From Bacillus testis (GTDB lineage: Bacteria > Bacillota > Bacilli > Bacillales > DSM-1321), in NCBI RefSeq assembly GCF_001243895.1, contig NZ_LN851186.1:797048-861047 (forward strand): a DNA stretch of 64,000 nucleotides, given 5' to 3'. This document shows positions 35,392 to 45,730 of the stretch, one piece after another. The translations under genes were made by a program, and so were the position numbers. Position 1 is the stretch's first letter. Every line of letters starts with the position of its first letter. Under the pieces are notes generated by a model. The model was not told where the DNA came from, ran no database searches, and worked only from the letters and a program-made list of their open reading frames with translations.

Positions 35392-35425
35392 GAAAAAGCA
35401 ACCAGCGAATTAGAGCTGGTTGCTT
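35392..35425 (-). terminator. Terminator of yfhE
   Basis: AAGCAACCAGC pairs with GCTGGTTGCTT (11 bp). On the minus strand Ts follow. Confidence 0.75.
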
Positions 35426-35489
35426 CCTGTGATGTATTCCGTTCTGCCTGAGGAAATGAATGCTTTCAATCGCCGATTAACATTTCACT

Positions 35490-35603
35490 TTACTTCTTTG
35501 TGTATCCACCGGCGCGGTCTGCTTTTTTGAAATCTTTATTGTACAAAAATTCCTGCATGCTGCTTAAGGTCCTTTTTGTTTTTTCTTTTCGCTTCTTCTC
35601 CAT
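35490..35603 (-). CDS. yfhE: YfhE family small protein
   Basis: 37 residues, lysine-rich start (EKKRKEKTKR), then SSMQEFLYNKDFKKADRAGG, which is the conserved YfhE pattern. AAGGAG lies seven to eight bases before the ATG. It is the first gene of the conserved yfh block known from B. subtilis and lies downstream of yfhF on the same strand. Function unknown. It is below usual ORF length limits and easy to miss. Confidence 0.85.
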   Translation of the reverse strand: MEKKRKEKTKRTLSSMQEFLYNKDFKKADRAGGYTKK

Positions 35604-35690
35604 GTAGATCACTCCTTTAATCGTCTATACTTCCATCATTTCCTAATCAAGACTAGGCCATACCATTTTGATAGAAGAAGGGCGATTTAG

Positions 35691-36599
35691 TTAATCGTGG
35701 AGGAGAGCGGCCAACGCTTTGGGTAGTGCCGGATAGGCAAATTTAAAGCCGTTATCCAAAAGCTTCTTGGGCAAGACACGTTGGCCTTTTAAGACAAGCA
35801 TACTTTTCTCCCCCAATGCCAGCTTTAACATTGGTGATGGGACAGGCAGCCAATAGGGCCTATGCATGCTTGCTGCCGCCGTTTTACCGAATGCAGACAT
35901 AGTGGCCGGGGCGGGTGCTGTAAAATTAACGGGACCTGAGATTTCTTTCTTTTCTAAACAGAATAAGGCTGCCCGGACAATATCATGTATGTGGATCCAC
36001 GAAAGAAGTTGGCTGCCGCTTCCGATCGGTCCGCCGGCAAAGAGCTTAAAAGGCAGTAAGATCTGGGGCAAAGCACCTTGTTCTTTATCGAGTATGACGC
36101 CAAAACGCATAAAAACAGTCCGTATCCCCAACGTTTGCGCCTTGCTGGTGTTTTCTTCCCATTTATGGACGGTTTCTGATAAAAAATCAGAGGCAGGAAG
36201 GACATCCTCCTCCGTATATGTTTCTGTTTCTGACGTCCCATAATAACCGATAGCGCTGGCGTTCAAGAACACATCTGGCTTGCGGTCTAGTGCAGCCATT
36301 ATTCTTCGCACCTCTGTGGTTGCTGTCATTCTGCTTTCTACTATGTCTTTTTTTCGCTTATCCGTCCATCTGCCGCTGTTTAAAGAAGTCCCGGCCAGAT
36401 TGATCACAGCCTCTATATGCGGCAGTTGCTTCTCAGGCCGGTCGCCTTTGTTCAACCATTGAATGTAGGCCAGACCTGGCTTATCGGTTTTGTTTGAACG
36501 ATTTCTTGTTAATATGTAGACGTCATGCCCTTGCTTCAGCAATTCCTCTGTAAGGGCTTTGCCCACAAATCCGCTTCCTCCAGCGATAGCAATATGCAT
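35691..36599 (-). CDS. yfhF: TIGR01777-type NAD-dependent epimerase-like protein
   Basis: 302-residue extended short-chain dehydrogenase-like protein. The start HIAIAGGSGFVGKALTEELL is the NAD-binding GGxGxxG motif. VINLAGTSLNSGRW and ASAIGYYG (Tyr of the active site region) follow, then the family's C-terminal DUF1731 part (RVLPKKLLDNGFKFAYP). Two adjacent ATGs (36602 and 36599) follow AAGGAGGG; the second has the better spacing. Divergent from recX, as in B. subtilis. The reaction is unknown. Confidence 0.88.
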   Translation of the reverse strand: MHIAIAGGSGFVGKALTEELLKQGHDVYILTRNRSNKTDKPGLAYIQWLNKGDRPEKQLPHIEAVINLAGTSLNSGRWTDKRKKDIVESRMTATTEVRRIMAALDRKPDVFLNASAIGYYGTSETETYTEEDVLPASDFLSETVHKWEENTSKAQTLGIRTVFMRFGVILDKEQGALPQILLPFKLFAGGPIGSGSQLLSWIHIHDIVRAALFCLEKKEISGPVNFTAPAPATMSAFGKTAAASMHRPYWLPVPSPMLKLALGEKSMLVLKGQRVLPKKLLDNGFKFAYPALPKALAALLHD

Positions 36600-36715
36600 C
36601 ATTGATCCCTCCTTCAAAAATAGTGTATGCGCTGCAATAGGGTCGAAATGAATCAAGTCTTACTGGAAAGGACTTGCCTTGCCAAATATGCTACTCTTAT
36701 AAAGAGGTGAGCGAA

Positions 36716-37534
36716 ATGACCATTATTACGAAAATCTCGGCAGGCAAAAAGAATAAAAATCGATATAACATTTTTATAGATAAAGGTTCGGGTGAAGAGT
36801 TCGGCTTCAGTGTAAGCGAAGATGTCTTAATTAAAATGGACTTAAAAAAAGGGAAAACCATTGATGAATTCGAATTGGCGGAGATCATATACCAGGAAGA
36901 AATCCAAAAAGCGTTTTCGGCCGCTCTTCATTATTTATCCCATCGAATGAGATCTGAAACGGAGGTCGTCAGGCATTTACGGGATAAAGAATATGAAAGC
37001 CATATTATCAAGGAAGTGATCCATCGTCTATATCATTTGTCCTTCTTGGATGATGAAGCGTTTGCCTCCGCTTTTGTTCGCACTAAAATGAATGCGGGCG
37101 ATAAAGGCCCGATTGTCATTGCCCAGGATTTGAGGCTTAAAGGAGTTGCGGATACTACGATTGATGCTGCCTTGCACATATACAGCCGTGAAATGCAGGT
37201 TGAGCATGCACAAAAACAAATCGGAAAGCTGTTGAAAAGCTCTTCCGGCAAATCAACGATTCAATTAAAGAGAAAAGTCGAGCAGACTTTGCAAAGAAAA
37301 GGCTTTCCATCTTATATAATAGAAGAAGCTTCCAATAAAGTCGATCTAAATCAGGATGAAAAGGCAGAATGGGAATCGTTGGTGAAAAATGCTGAAAAAG
37401 CCGGACGGAGATTGCAAAAGTATTCGGGCTATGAATTTGAACAGCGATTAAAGTCCGCACTCTATCGCAAGGGCTTTCCATTAGAGCTGATCGATCGTTA
37501 TCTAGAAGAGAATCCACAGGGAATGGGAGAATGA
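36716..37534 (+). CDS. recX: Regulatory protein RecX
   Basis: Modulator of RecA filaments in recombination and SOS control. The 272 residues are the long Bacillus form with tandem three-helix repeats: LHYLSHRMRSETEVVRHLRDK, LSFLDDEAFASAFV and the later LKSALYRKGFPLELIDRYLEE. ATG 36716 after AGAGGTGA is used; the upstream reading from 36674 has no site. yfhH starts four bases after the stop, so they form an operon. Confidence 0.93.
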   Translation: MTIITKISAGKKNKNRYNIFIDKGSGEEFGFSVSEDVLIKMDLKKGKTIDEFELAEIIYQEEIQKAFSAALHYLSHRMRSETEVVRHLRDKEYESHIIKEVIHRLYHLSFLDDEAFASAFVRTKMNAGDKGPIVIAQDLRLKGVADTTIDAALHIYSREMQVEHAQKQIGKLLKSSSGKSTIQLKRKVEQTLQRKGFPSYIIEEASNKVDLNQDEKAEWESLVKNAEKAGRRLQKYSGYEFEQRLKSALYRKGFPLELIDRYLEENPQGMGE

Positions 37535-37538
37535 GAAA

Positions 37539-37868
37539 ATGGGGGAACAGCGCTACAGTACCATGTCCACTTATGAGTTAACACAGGAAATCGGATTGTT
37601 GCAGGAAAAGGCAAGAAAAGCAGAACAATTAGGGATGGTCAATGAATTTGCCGTGCTGGAACGAAAAGCAATCATGGCGAGGGCTTATCTGCTTGACCCA
37701 AAGGATTTTCCTAAAGGAGAAATCTATGGGATATTGGGAGACCCGGGATCCTATTTTAAAGTCGATTACTTGAATGGCGTTTTTGCATGGGGTTACCGGT
37801 TGAGCGGGGAAGGCACGGAGGAGGCATTGCCAATCTCCATGCTGGAAAAAATACAAAAGAAAGAATAA
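37539..37868 (+). CDS. yfhH: YfhH family protein (DUF1811)
   Basis: 109 residues: an N-terminal helical pair (YELTQEIGLLQEKARKAEQLG) and a small SH3-like C-terminal part (GEIYGILGDPGSYFKVDYLNG). Known only as a conserved Bacillus protein next to recX. The stop codon lies inside the following terminator. Confidence 0.9.
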   Translation: MGEQRYSTMSTYELTQEIGLLQEKARKAEQLGMVNEFAVLERKAIMARAYLLDPKDFPKGEIYGILGDPGSYFKVDYLNGVFAWGYRLSGEGTEEALPISMLEKIQKKE

Positions 37869-37896
37869 GCCATTTGCGGCTTATTCTTTCTTTTGT
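37853..37896. terminator. Bidirectional terminator between yfhH and ypzG-like gene
   Basis: A perfect 19-bp stem (37853-37871 with 37878-37896) around a six-base loop, with A- and T-rich flanks for both convergent genes. Confidence 0.88.
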
Positions 37897-37927
37897 ATTG
37901 GGGAAGATAGGGGTACCCCTGTTCTTG

Positions 37928-38083
37928 TTATGACTGCTTTCTTGTCTGTCTCTCAAGAATAATCAAGCTTTGCGTTTGCTGCGTCTGGCCGTTGATTCTG
38001 GCTTTTGCATGCTTCTGGCTTGTCCATGTCGTTTCGAATGGACTTTTATATTGGCGATCACCAAATCGATATCGTTTGTTAAC
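37928..38083 (-). CDS. ypzG: YpzG family small protein
   Basis: 51 residues. The pattern WTSQKHAKARINGQTQQTQS and the end LERQTRKQS match the YpzG family of spore-formers. ATG 38083 follows GGAGG by nine bases; a longer frame has no site. It lies just downstream of sspK on the same strand, with 25 bases between them, so it may be expressed with it during sporulation. Function unknown. Confidence 0.8.
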   Translation of the reverse strand, partial: VNKRYRFGDRQYKSPFETTWTSQKHAKARINGQTQQTQSLIILERQTRKQS

Positions 38084-38108
38084 CATGGAAATACCTCCAT
38101 ACAAATCG

Positions 38109-38273
38109 TTAGTTGGTTTGTTGATCTTTGATCCGATGAGAAGAATCATACATCCGTTCTTGGGGATGGGTGTTTATGGATCCGTCTGCACGTGTAGAAG
38201 CATACGCTGCCTTTGCTCTCGGCTCTCCCTCAAGACGTTTGATTTCCTTGAAGTTTTTCGCTTTGTTCCGCAT
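38109..38273 (-). CDS. sspK: Small acid-soluble spore protein K
   Basis: 54 residues with [20 protein letters not shown] and HPQERM, which is the conserved SspK core. The N-terminal [14 protein letters not shown] corresponds to the basic start of B. subtilis SspK. AGGGG lies about ten bases before ATG 38273. It is in the same neighbourhood (between yfhH and yfhP) as in B. subtilis. Expected to be packed into the forespore under sigma-G. Too short for common ORF cut-offs. Confidence 0.88.
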   Translation of the reverse strand: MRNKAKNFKEIKRLEGEPRAKAAYASTRADGSINTHPQERMYDSSHRIKDQQTN

Positions 38274-38385
38274 CTGTCATGGCCCCTTACTACGCGTGAT
38301 TTACCGCGTGCTTATAGTATGGCTCCCAATCACACCAATTAAGAGCTGAAATTATTGGCATTAAGAAAGATGATAGATAAAAGCC

Positions 38386-38430
38386 CAAAAATAAAACAGA
38401 CTGCCGGAACAATGGACGGCAGTCTGTTTT
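38386..38430 (-). terminator. Terminator of yfhP
   Basis: AAAACAGACTGCC pairs with GGCAGTCTGTTTT (13 bp); on the minus strand T-rich sequence follows. Confidence 0.82.
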
Positions 38431-38433
38431 GTC

Positions 38434-39414
38434 TTAGTTGGTAATCATATTCAGCTTCTTCTTCAATTTGTCCTCACTAAAAATCCAGCCAGTATAGGAA
38501 TTGATGATTTGCAGTTCCTCATCAAGGTGGACGACTGCCACAAAAGGATAATAGCCATTGCTGCGATAGCGAAGGTCAATAAACTTCACTTCATGAAATC
38601 CGCCGGCTTCTGATATTTCGAATCGATAGACGGGAGAGAAGGAAAGAAAGGCAGATAAATTGACGTCATGCTTCGCGGCTTCCAACACAGGATTTTCAGG
38701 GATAGGAATCCGTTTGAATTCATCCACAATCGTCACAGCCCCATTTATGCAGGTGCCCACCAAATATTTCTGGTCAGTGATGACAGCAACTCTCCATTTA
38801 TGGTAGCGCACAGTGGGCGATAGGATGATTTTCCACGTGTTAGGAATGGCTCCCTTGATTGTGGCCTTTATATTTCTTTGTTCCTTGAAGCGCATGATAT
38901 AATAAACGGCTATGACGCAATAAACAACAACAAAAGTGATTCCAGGATCCGCTCCGAACGCCCACAGAATAATGCCGGCAACATGAAGGCCGAAAATAAA
39001 GGGATCGAATGTGTTGATGACGCCAAGTGCAATCCACTTTGAAGTAAGGGGCCTCAAGGCCTGAGTCCCGTATGCATTAAAAATGTCAACGAATACATGC
39101 AGAAACACTGCCAGGAAGGTCCACATCCATACATGCCATACATCCGCCAAGGGCATAATCGCCGATATTATGGAGGTGATGAGCAGCGGCCAAAGAATGA
39201 CTGCCGGTATAGAATGAGTGATGCCTCTATGATTTCTGATATATACAGCGTTATTGCGCATTTTCAGGATTGTATCGATATCAGGCGCTTGCGAGCCGAC
39301 AATGGTCCCAATCATAACAGCCTGGGCAGTGATGGAACTGCTTGCGACAACTGGATCAAGAGTTGCAAGGGCACCCAAGCCTATTCCCATGACTAAGTGA
39401 GTTCCGGTATCCAA
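38434..39414 (-). CDS. yfhP: YfhP, DUF457-type membrane-bound metal-dependent hydrolase-like protein
   Basis: 326 residues. It begins with DTGTHLVMGIGLG and has GSQAPDIDTIL and NHRGITHSIPAV, the histidine/aspartate motifs of the DUF457/YdjM family, with several membrane helices up to about residue 180 and a soluble C-terminal part. Start is TTG 39414, nine bases after AGGAGG. It keeps the B. subtilis position next to mutY, divergent. Substrate unknown. Confidence 0.88.
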   Translation of the reverse strand: MDTGTHLVMGIGLGALATLDPVVASSSITAQAVMIGTIVGSQAPDIDTILKMRNNAVYIRNHRGITHSIPAVILWPLLITSIISAIMPLADVWHVWMWTFLAVFLHVFVDIFNAYGTQALRPLTSKWIALGVINTFDPFIFGLHVAGIILWAFGADPGITFVVVYCVIAVYYIMRFKEQRNIKATIKGAIPNTWKIILSPTVRYHKWRVAVITDQKYLVGTCINGAVTIVDEFKRIPIPENPVLEAAKHDVNLSAFLSFSPVYRFEISEAGGFHEVKFIDLRYRSNGYYPFVAVVHLDEELQIINSYTGWIFSEDKLKKKLNMITN

Positions 39415-39708
39415 TAGTCGCCACCTCCTAGCTATTTGTAAATTGGTTTCACGGGAAACCTTCTGTTGGTAAATATGTCTTTTAGTTTTAAAAAAAGCAT
39501 ATGCATATTAGAATGGATGGAAGGGTCCGGCCTTCCGTTTTCTAGGGACAGGCCCAAAGAGACCTGCTTTCAGAGCATCATTATTTTTATTAGTATATTC
39601 CACTACTATAATTGTATCACTTTTAGGGGAATTCGAAAGAACTTGGTTCATAATTGTCTTTGCCTATTCCCCTTTTCTCATACTTTGTAACATCATGGAG
39701 GTTTAGCC

Positions 39709-40827
39709 TTGCAAGAGATAAAAGCATTAAACGAGATGGATATTGAGAAGTTTCAACAGGATCTGATCCACTGGTTTGAAACGGAACAACGCATCCTGCC
39801 TTGGAGAGAGAACACAGATCCCTACAGGATATGGGTTTCGGAAATCATGCTTCAACAGACCAGGGTGGATACGGTCATTCCTTATTTCAACCGTTTCATG
39901 GAATGGTTCCCTACATTGGAAAGTTTCGCGGATGCAGAAGAGGATCGTATCCTGAAAGCGTGGGAAGGATTGGGGTACTATTCACGCGTCCGGAACCTGC
40001 AAAGCGCCATCCGGGAAGTGAAGGAAACCTATGGCGGCAGAGTTCCCGATACCCATGAAGAAATAATCGCGTTAAAAGGAGTCGGCCCATACACCGCAGG
40101 AGCCATCCTAAGCATCGCCTATGGAAAGCCCGAGCCGGCCGTTGACGGAAACGTCATGAGGGTATTATCCCGCATTTTAGTCATTGAAGAAGATATCGCC
40201 AAACCGAAAACGAGGGTTATTTTTGAAGAGGCTGTCCGTTCCTTGATTTCTCATGATAATCCTTCATACTTCAATCAAGCGTTAATGGAACTGGGCGCAT
40301 TAATTTGTACGCCAACAAGCCCGTCTTGCTTGCTGTGCCCGGTTATGGAACATTGCCAGGCTTTTGCGGAAGGAAAACAGTTGGAACTGCCAGTAAAAGT
40401 GAAAGTAAAAAAGACCAAGCATGTCGATTGGATCTCAGTCGTTATCCGCAATTCAAAGGGGCAGTATCTAGTACAAAAACGCCCTGCAAAAGGATTGCTC
40501 GCGAATTTATGGCAATTTCCAAGTGTGTCTTATAAGAAGAAAGTGGGTCTTCATAAAGAAACATTTGAGGAGTCTTTCCTGGAAACGTACCTCGTTCCCG
40601 TTCAGGTTCAGCCCGTTAATATAGCCCGGATATCGCATGTGTTTTCCCATTTAACTTGGGATATAACTGCATATGAAGGCTTTATGGACGAAGAAATAAG
40701 CCTATCGATCATGGAGAAGGAGCGGCTTCAATGGGTGAACGAAGAGGAAATGGAGGAACTCGCCTTTCCGGTACCCTATCAAAAAATGTTCAAAGCATAT
40801 AAAGAAAGAAAGCAGGATTCTGAATGA
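39709..40827 (+). CDS. mutY: Adenine DNA glycosylase MutY
   Basis: Removes adenine mispaired with 8-oxoguanine. Among 372 residues are the HhH motif (LKGVGPYTAGAIL), catalytic Glu45 (EIMLQQTRV) and Asp146 (AVDGNVMRV), the 4Fe-4S cysteines 200, 207, 210 and 216, and a C-terminal NUDIX-like domain for 8-oxoG recognition. Start is TTG 39709 about seven bases after TGGAGG. It ends in a terminator shared with yfhS. Confidence 0.95.
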   Translation: MQEIKALNEMDIEKFQQDLIHWFETEQRILPWRENTDPYRIWVSEIMLQQTRVDTVIPYFNRFMEWFPTLESFADAEEDRILKAWEGLGYYSRVRNLQSAIREVKETYGGRVPDTHEEIIALKGVGPYTAGAILSIAYGKPEPAVDGNVMRVLSRILVIEEDIAKPKTRVIFEEAVRSLISHDNPSYFNQALMELGALICTPTSPSCLLCPVMEHCQAFAEGKQLELPVKVKVKKTKHVDWISVVIRNSKGQYLVQKRPAKGLLANLWQFPSVSYKKKVGLHKETFEESFLETYLVPVQVQPVNIARISHVFSHLTWDITAYEGFMDEEISLSIMEKERLQWVNEEEMEELAFPVPYQKMFKAYKERKQDSE

Positions 40828-40844
40828 TCCTGCTTTCTTTCTTT
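40801..40844. terminator. Bidirectional terminator between mutY and yfhS
   Basis: A perfect 17-bp stem (40801-40817 with 40828-40844) around a ten-base loop; it overlaps the end of both genes. Confidence 0.88.
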
Positions 40845-41067
40845 AATCGGTAAAAAGGACGGTGCCATGCGTATAATCGGCTTCATTTCGTTTCAGGCCG
40901 CCCCGTTTTTCAATTTCTTTAATAATTTCCTGATGTATCGATTGTCCTTCTGCATTCAAATAAGGTACTATTTGTTGAAGGGAGTGGTGGAAGTATTGGA
41001 GTTCCCGATCCTTCCAGTCGCTTTTCTTCAACATAGATAATTCCGCCATATCTCTTCCGACGTACAT
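40843..41067 (-). CDS. yfhS: YfhS family protein
   Basis: 74 residues, with a helical start (MLKKSDWKDRELQYFHHSL) and EIIKEIEKRGGL then DYTHGTVLFTD. I recognise the YfhS family both by this pattern and by its position convergent with mutY and upstream of fabL. AAAGGAG precedes the ATG. Function unknown. Confidence 0.85.
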   Translation of the reverse strand: MYVGRDMAELSMLKKSDWKDRELQYFHHSLQQIVPYLNAEGQSIHQEIIKEIEKRGGLKRNEADYTHGTVLFTD

Positions 41068-41115
41068 AATGCATTTCTCCTTTACAAGTAGGTTTTCTCT
41101 AAGTAGCTTGTGTAA

Positions 41116-41901
<786 letters not shown>

Positions 41902-41925
41902 CAGTAATTTCCAAGCGATAGCCGA

Positions 41926-41932
41926 CATAATA
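41926..41932 (+). promoter_or_regulatory. Possible sigma-G -10 of sspE
   Basis: CATAATA fits the sigma-G -10 CATNNTA; a weak GTAAT lies 17 bases upstream. It is 45 bases before the sspE start. Confidence 0.4.
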
Positions 41933-41976
41933 CGCCATGCTCATGGTTACATTAATGAGCGTGGAGGTGATTACTA

Positions 41977-42180
41977 ATGGCAAACAAGAAATCACAAGCA
42001 GGAACTAACGTTCAACAAGTGAGACAACAAAACGCTTCTTCAGCATCTTCAGCATCAGGCCAATACGGCACTGAATTCGCTAGCCAAACAGATGTTGCAC
42101 AAGTAAGACAACAAAACCAACAATCTGAAGCTAAAAAAGCGCAAAATTCAGGTTCTATGGGTCAAAACAGCCAACAATAA
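41977..42180 (+). CDS. sspE: Gamma-type small acid-soluble spore protein
   Basis: 67 residues, Gln/Ser/Asn-rich, with two QQVRQQN/AQVRQQN repeats and the EFASQTD motif, the germination-protease cleavage signature of gamma-SASPs. It is an amino-acid store of the spore. GGAGGTGATTACTA leads into ATG 41977. A terminator follows at 42206. Confidence 0.93.
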   Translation: MANKKSQAGTNVQQVRQQNASSASSASGQYGTEFASQTDVAQVRQQNQQSEAKKAQNSGSMGQNSQQ

Positions 42181-42205
42181 CCTAGCGTTATTGCGGGATG
42201 AAAAC

Positions 42206-42265
42206 AAAGGCATGATGTCTTCTTCTTTTCTTATACGGAAGGAAGAGGTGCATTGTGCCTTTTTT
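42206..42265 (+). terminator. Terminator of sspE
   Basis: AAAGGCATGATGTCTTCTTC pairs imperfectly with GAAGAGGTGCATTGTGCCTTT; a T-run follows. Confidence 0.7.
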
Positions 42266-42274
42266 GTTTATGTT

Positions 42275-42640
42275 AAAGAAAGGCACTCCAGTTTGTACGG
42301 AGCTAAACGGATGTTCTCCGCTTTTCTCGATGTCTAGCTCCGAACATCCAGAGGCTAGTGGACTTCACATTTTTCTCTACGATAAGTCATCATCAGATCA
42401 CTACGTTCTCTGTGATTCCTTTATCTCAAGAAAAATGCTCCAGTCCATACGCCTCTAAACGGATGTTCTCCGCTTTTCTCGATCTAGCTGCAGACCTCCA
42501 GCTCCTAGCAAACTTCGCGTTTCTCTCTTCAATAAGTCAACATCGGCTCGTACCTCGCCGTGTTTCCTTTATCTTGAGGAGAAACACTCCAGTTTGTACG
42601 GAGCTAAACGGAGGTCTTCCGCTTTTCTATTTATGCTCAA
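42275..42640. repeat. Tandem repeat, period about 150 bp, 2.4 copies
   Basis: The string CTAAACGGA occurs at 42303, 42454 and 42604, with CTCCAGT about 20 bases before it each time and CCGCTTTTCT just after it. Between copies the sequence also repeats in weaker form (AGCTCC or AGCTGC, ATAAGTCA, GTTTCCTTTATCT). It resembles degenerate copies of the GC-richer intergenic repeats (with TCTAGCTCC and ATAAGTCA) common in Bacillaceae genomes; that link is from memory. The open frames in it have no ribosome binding sites. Confidence 0.75.
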
Positions 42641-42770
42641 AAGTTTTAAAATGGTTGGTTAATCGCTATAATGAGTAATATGATAAAAAGTTGTGGTTAA
42701 GAGGGTATATAAGAACAGGAAAGGGATTACAGGGCCGCACGTGTGTGGATCAGAAAGTAGGGAGAAGAAT

Positions 42771-43298
42771 ATGAGAATTCCGATGGAAGGAGAAAATATT
42801 CAGATTCATAGCTACAAGCATGATGGGCATTTGCATCGTGTTTGGGAAGACACAACAGTGTTGAAAGCGACGCAAAAGCTTGTCATTGTGGCAAATGACC
42901 GGGTGCGGGTAACGGAATCGGACGGACGTTCTTGGATCACTAGGGAACCGGCGATTTGTTATTTCCATTCACAAGCGTGGTTTAATGTAATCGGAATGCT
43001 TCGGGAGGACGGCATCTATTATTACTGCAATATTAGTTCACCTTTTATTTGCGACGATGAAGCATTGAAGTACATTGATTATGATTTGGATATTAAAGTG
43101 TATCCTGATATGACTTTTCAGCTTTTGGATGAAGATGAGTATGAAAGGCATAGACGGCAAATGAACTACCCGGATGTGATCGATGGTATCTTGAAGAAGA
43201 ATGTAAACCAGCTAATATTCTGGATCAGACAGCGTAAAGGTCCTTTTTCTGCTGAATTTATTGATTCATGGTATGAACGATATTTAACGTACCGGTGA
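42771..43298 (+). CDS. ygaC: YgaC, DUF402 family protein
   Basis: 175 residues of the DUF402 family, which includes nucleoside diphosphate/triphosphate phosphatases of the Staphylococcus Sa1684 type. Visible family features: [14 protein letters not shown], the acidic [19 protein letters not shown] and [13 protein letters not shown] with clustered aspartates for metal binding, and [14 protein letters not shown] 42771 follows AGGGAG; the earlier frame from 42693 has no site. Same place as in B. subtilis, before ygaD. Confidence 0.88.
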   Translation: MRIPMEGENIQIHSYKHDGHLHRVWEDTTVLKATQKLVIVANDRVRVTESDGRSWITREPAICYFHSQAWFNVIGMLREDGIYYYCNISSPFICDDEALKYIDYDLDIKVYPDMTFQLLDEDEYERHRRQMNYPDVIDGILKKNVNQLIFWIRQRKGPFSAEFIDSWYERYLTYR

Positions 43299-43311
43299 AT
43301 AGCCGGCGGAG

Positions 43312-43343
43312 AAAACCTGTTGATGCACCCAACAGGTTTTTTT
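43312..43343 (+). terminator. Terminator of ygaC
   Basis: AACCTGTTG pairs with CAACAGGTT around ATGCACC; seven Ts. Confidence 0.82.
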
Positions 43344-43455
43344 AACAGCTTATAGCGGGTAGGATATATACAGTTTCCAGCCGCTTGCGACAAACTAAAA
43401 TCGGCTGGTTATCACTGGATTGCTTACACAATTTACACACAAAAGGATGGAATAT

Positions 43456-45201
43456 ATGGGGAGTATTCGACGATATATGCAATGGGTCAAGCCTTATAAA
43501 TGGCCCATTTTGGCGACGATTGTCATTGGTATTATAAAATTTGCGATACCGTTGCTGTTGCCTTTAATTATTAAATATGTAGTGGACGACATTATAGGTG
43601 GCACAGGCCTAACGGCTGGCGAGAAGACAAACCAGCTGCTGCTGTTGCTTGGAGGCACTTTGGTGCTTTTCGTGGTGGCCCGGCCGCCGATTGAATATTA
43701 CCGGCAATATTTTGCCCAAGGCACAAGCAGCCGGATATTATTCGATATTAGAAACCAATTGTTTACCCATATTAATAAGTTGAGTTTTAAATATTACAGC
43801 AATACGAAATCAGGAGAAGTTATTTCAAGGGTAATCAATGATGTAGAGCAAACGAAGGATTTTGTCATGACGGGCTTGATGAACGTTTGGCTGGATCTGG
43901 CCACTATTTTAATAGCGGTTGTCATCATGTTCAATATGGATGTAAAACTGACATTTGTGTCACTGCTTCTCATGCCGTTTTATGCTTTTTCCGTTAAGTT
44001 CTTCTTCAGCCGATTGCGCGGATTGACGAGACAACGTTCACAGGCGCTTGCGGAAGTCCAGGGCTTTCTTCATGAAAGAATCCAAGGCATGCCTGTCATT
44101 AAAAGTTTTGTCATAGAAGAACATGAACAGAAGAACTTTAACAAGCAAAACAGGAATTTCCTTGATAAAGCACTCAATCAAACTAGATGGTTTGCCAAAT
44201 CTTTCGCAGTTGTGAATACGATTACCGATGTTGCGCCTTTACTTGTAATCGGGTATTCCGGATACTTGGTGATCCATGGAAATATGACGGTTGGTACGAT
44301 GATGGCGTTCATTGGATATATTGACCGTTTGTATGACCCATTGCGCCGCCTGGTCAATTCTTCCACCACTCTGACGCAAGCATTCGCTTCGATGGACCGT
44401 GTATTTGAATTTATTGACGAAAAGTATGACATTGTCGATGGAGAGAATGCGATTGCCTGCCAAAATGTTAAGGGGGAAATCGTATTTGACCACGTGAACT
44501 TCTCCTATGAAGAAAAAGGGAATATGGTGCTGAAAGATCTCAATCTCCATATTAATCCGGGTGAGACTGTAGCGCTTGTCGGGATGAGCGGCGGCGGAAA
44601 ATCTTCGCTTGTTTCTCTGTTGCCGCGTTTTTATGATGTAACGAGCGGGCGCATCCTTCTTGACGGCATTGATATCAGGGATTACCAGGTCCGCTCATTG
44701 CGCGATCAGATTGGCATGGTTTTGCAGGATTCCATATTGTTTAGTGAATCAGTCGAAACGAATATCCTGCTCGGCAAGCCTTCTGCCACCAAAGAAGAAG
44801 TAATTGCTGCAGCCAAGGCAGCAAATGCCCATGAGTTTATCCTGAATTTGCCCGAAGGCTACCAAACAAAAGTGGGAGAAAGAGGAGTCAAGCTTTCAGG
44901 AGGACAAAAGCAGCGGATTGCGATTGCGCGTGTATTCTTGAAGAATCCGCCGTTATTGGTCCTTGATGAAGCGACTTCGGCCTTGGATCTTGAAAGTGAA
45001 CATTTGATCCAGGAATCAATGGAACGATTGGCGAAAGACCGTACTACTTTCATAGTGGCCCACCGGCTCACGACAATCACCCATGCTGACCGCATTGTAT
45101 TGATTGAACATGGCCGAGTGGTTGAAATGGGACGGCATGAAGAACTGATGGCCAAGCAGGGGCATTATTATGATCTATTCCAGGTACAACAACTTGAATA
45201 G
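43456..45201 (+). CDS. ygaD: ABC exporter half-transporter YgaD
   Basis: 581 residues: six membrane helices and exporter domain (about 1-320), then the ATPase with GMSGGGKSS (Walker A), LSGGQKQR (signature) and [11 protein letters not shown] (Walker B). Length matches B. subtilis YgaD (about 580). Start ATG 43456 is five bases after AAGGATGG; ATG 43447 and an upstream TTG lack spacing. Homologues form homodimeric multidrug or lipid exporters; cargo unknown. Confidence 0.9.
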   Translation: MGSIRRYMQWVKPYKWPILATIVIGIIKFAIPLLLPLIIKYVVDDIIGGTGLTAGEKTNQLLLLLGGTLVLFVVARPPIEYYRQYFAQGTSSRILFDIRNQLFTHINKLSFKYYSNTKSGEVISRVINDVEQTKDFVMTGLMNVWLDLATILIAVVIMFNMDVKLTFVSLLLMPFYAFSVKFFFSRLRGLTRQRSQALAEVQGFLHERIQGMPVIKSFVIEEHEQKNFNKQNRNFLDKALNQTRWFAKSFAVVNTITDVAPLLVIGYSGYLVIHGNMTVGTMMAFIGYIDRLYDPLRRLVNSSTTLTQAFASMDRVFEFIDEKYDIVDGENAIACQNVKGEIVFDHVNFSYEEKGNMVLKDLNLHINPGETVALVGMSGGGKSSLVSLLPRFYDVTSGRILLDGIDIRDYQVRSLRDQIGMVLQDSILFSESVETNILLGKPSATKEEVIAAAKAANAHEFILNLPEGYQTKVGERGVKLSGGQKQRIAIARVFLKNPPLLVLDEATSALDLESEHLIQESMERLAKDRTTFIVAHRLTTITHADRIVLIEHGRVVEMGRHEELMAKQGHYYDLFQVQQLE

Positions 45202-45231
45202 GCAATCGTAAATATATTTGGAATAACAGAG

Positions 45232-45273
45232 AAAAACGAGTATGTAACCGAAAAGGTTTTATACTCGTTTTTT
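45232..45273 (+). terminator. Terminator of ygaD
   Basis: AAAACGAGTAT pairs with ATACTCGTTTT, seven Ts. Confidence 0.85.
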
Positions 45274-45730
45274 ATGTAAAGATACGTATCTTTGATCCGA
45301 GTGAAAAAGATATTTCAATATTTTGTATGCGCTTAAAGGTTGCATATGACTGAATGAAATGAGATTTACCCATTCCAACTGACGTTAGGGTCCCGTTTCA
45401 AAACGAGAATGTGAAGCAGTATAAGACCGAGATGAACGGCAGTCTATCAGGACATTATTTTTAATATCAATATAGTATAAACTCTTTTGCTGTGTAGCAT
45501 CTCAAAATAGCCATATATTAAAAAGGCTTTAGTTTTTCATGCTCTACCATACAAAATCGACTAAACAGGAGGAAAATAGTATATTTTTAAAATTTTATAT
45601 TTTTTGATAATTTAGAAAAATAACTAGACGATTGTCTTATTTTTTAATAGAATATGTTTACCGGAAATATAATTTTCCATAAATGTAAAAAACATTAAAC
45701 AAAACAACAATGGAAGAAAGGAGTGGGCGT
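45274..45730. other. Region between ygaD and the peptide transporter operon
   Basis: No gene supported. It contains a 16-bp perfect palindrome AAAGATACGTATCTTT (45278-45293) and a very AT-rich stretch (45560-45700), where the transporter promoter should lie, though no clear hexamers stand out. Confidence 0.45.

Noticed and set aside
42255..42678. Two plus-strand ORFs inside the tandem repeat
   Set aside because: They lack ribosome binding sites and merely reflect the repeated DNA.
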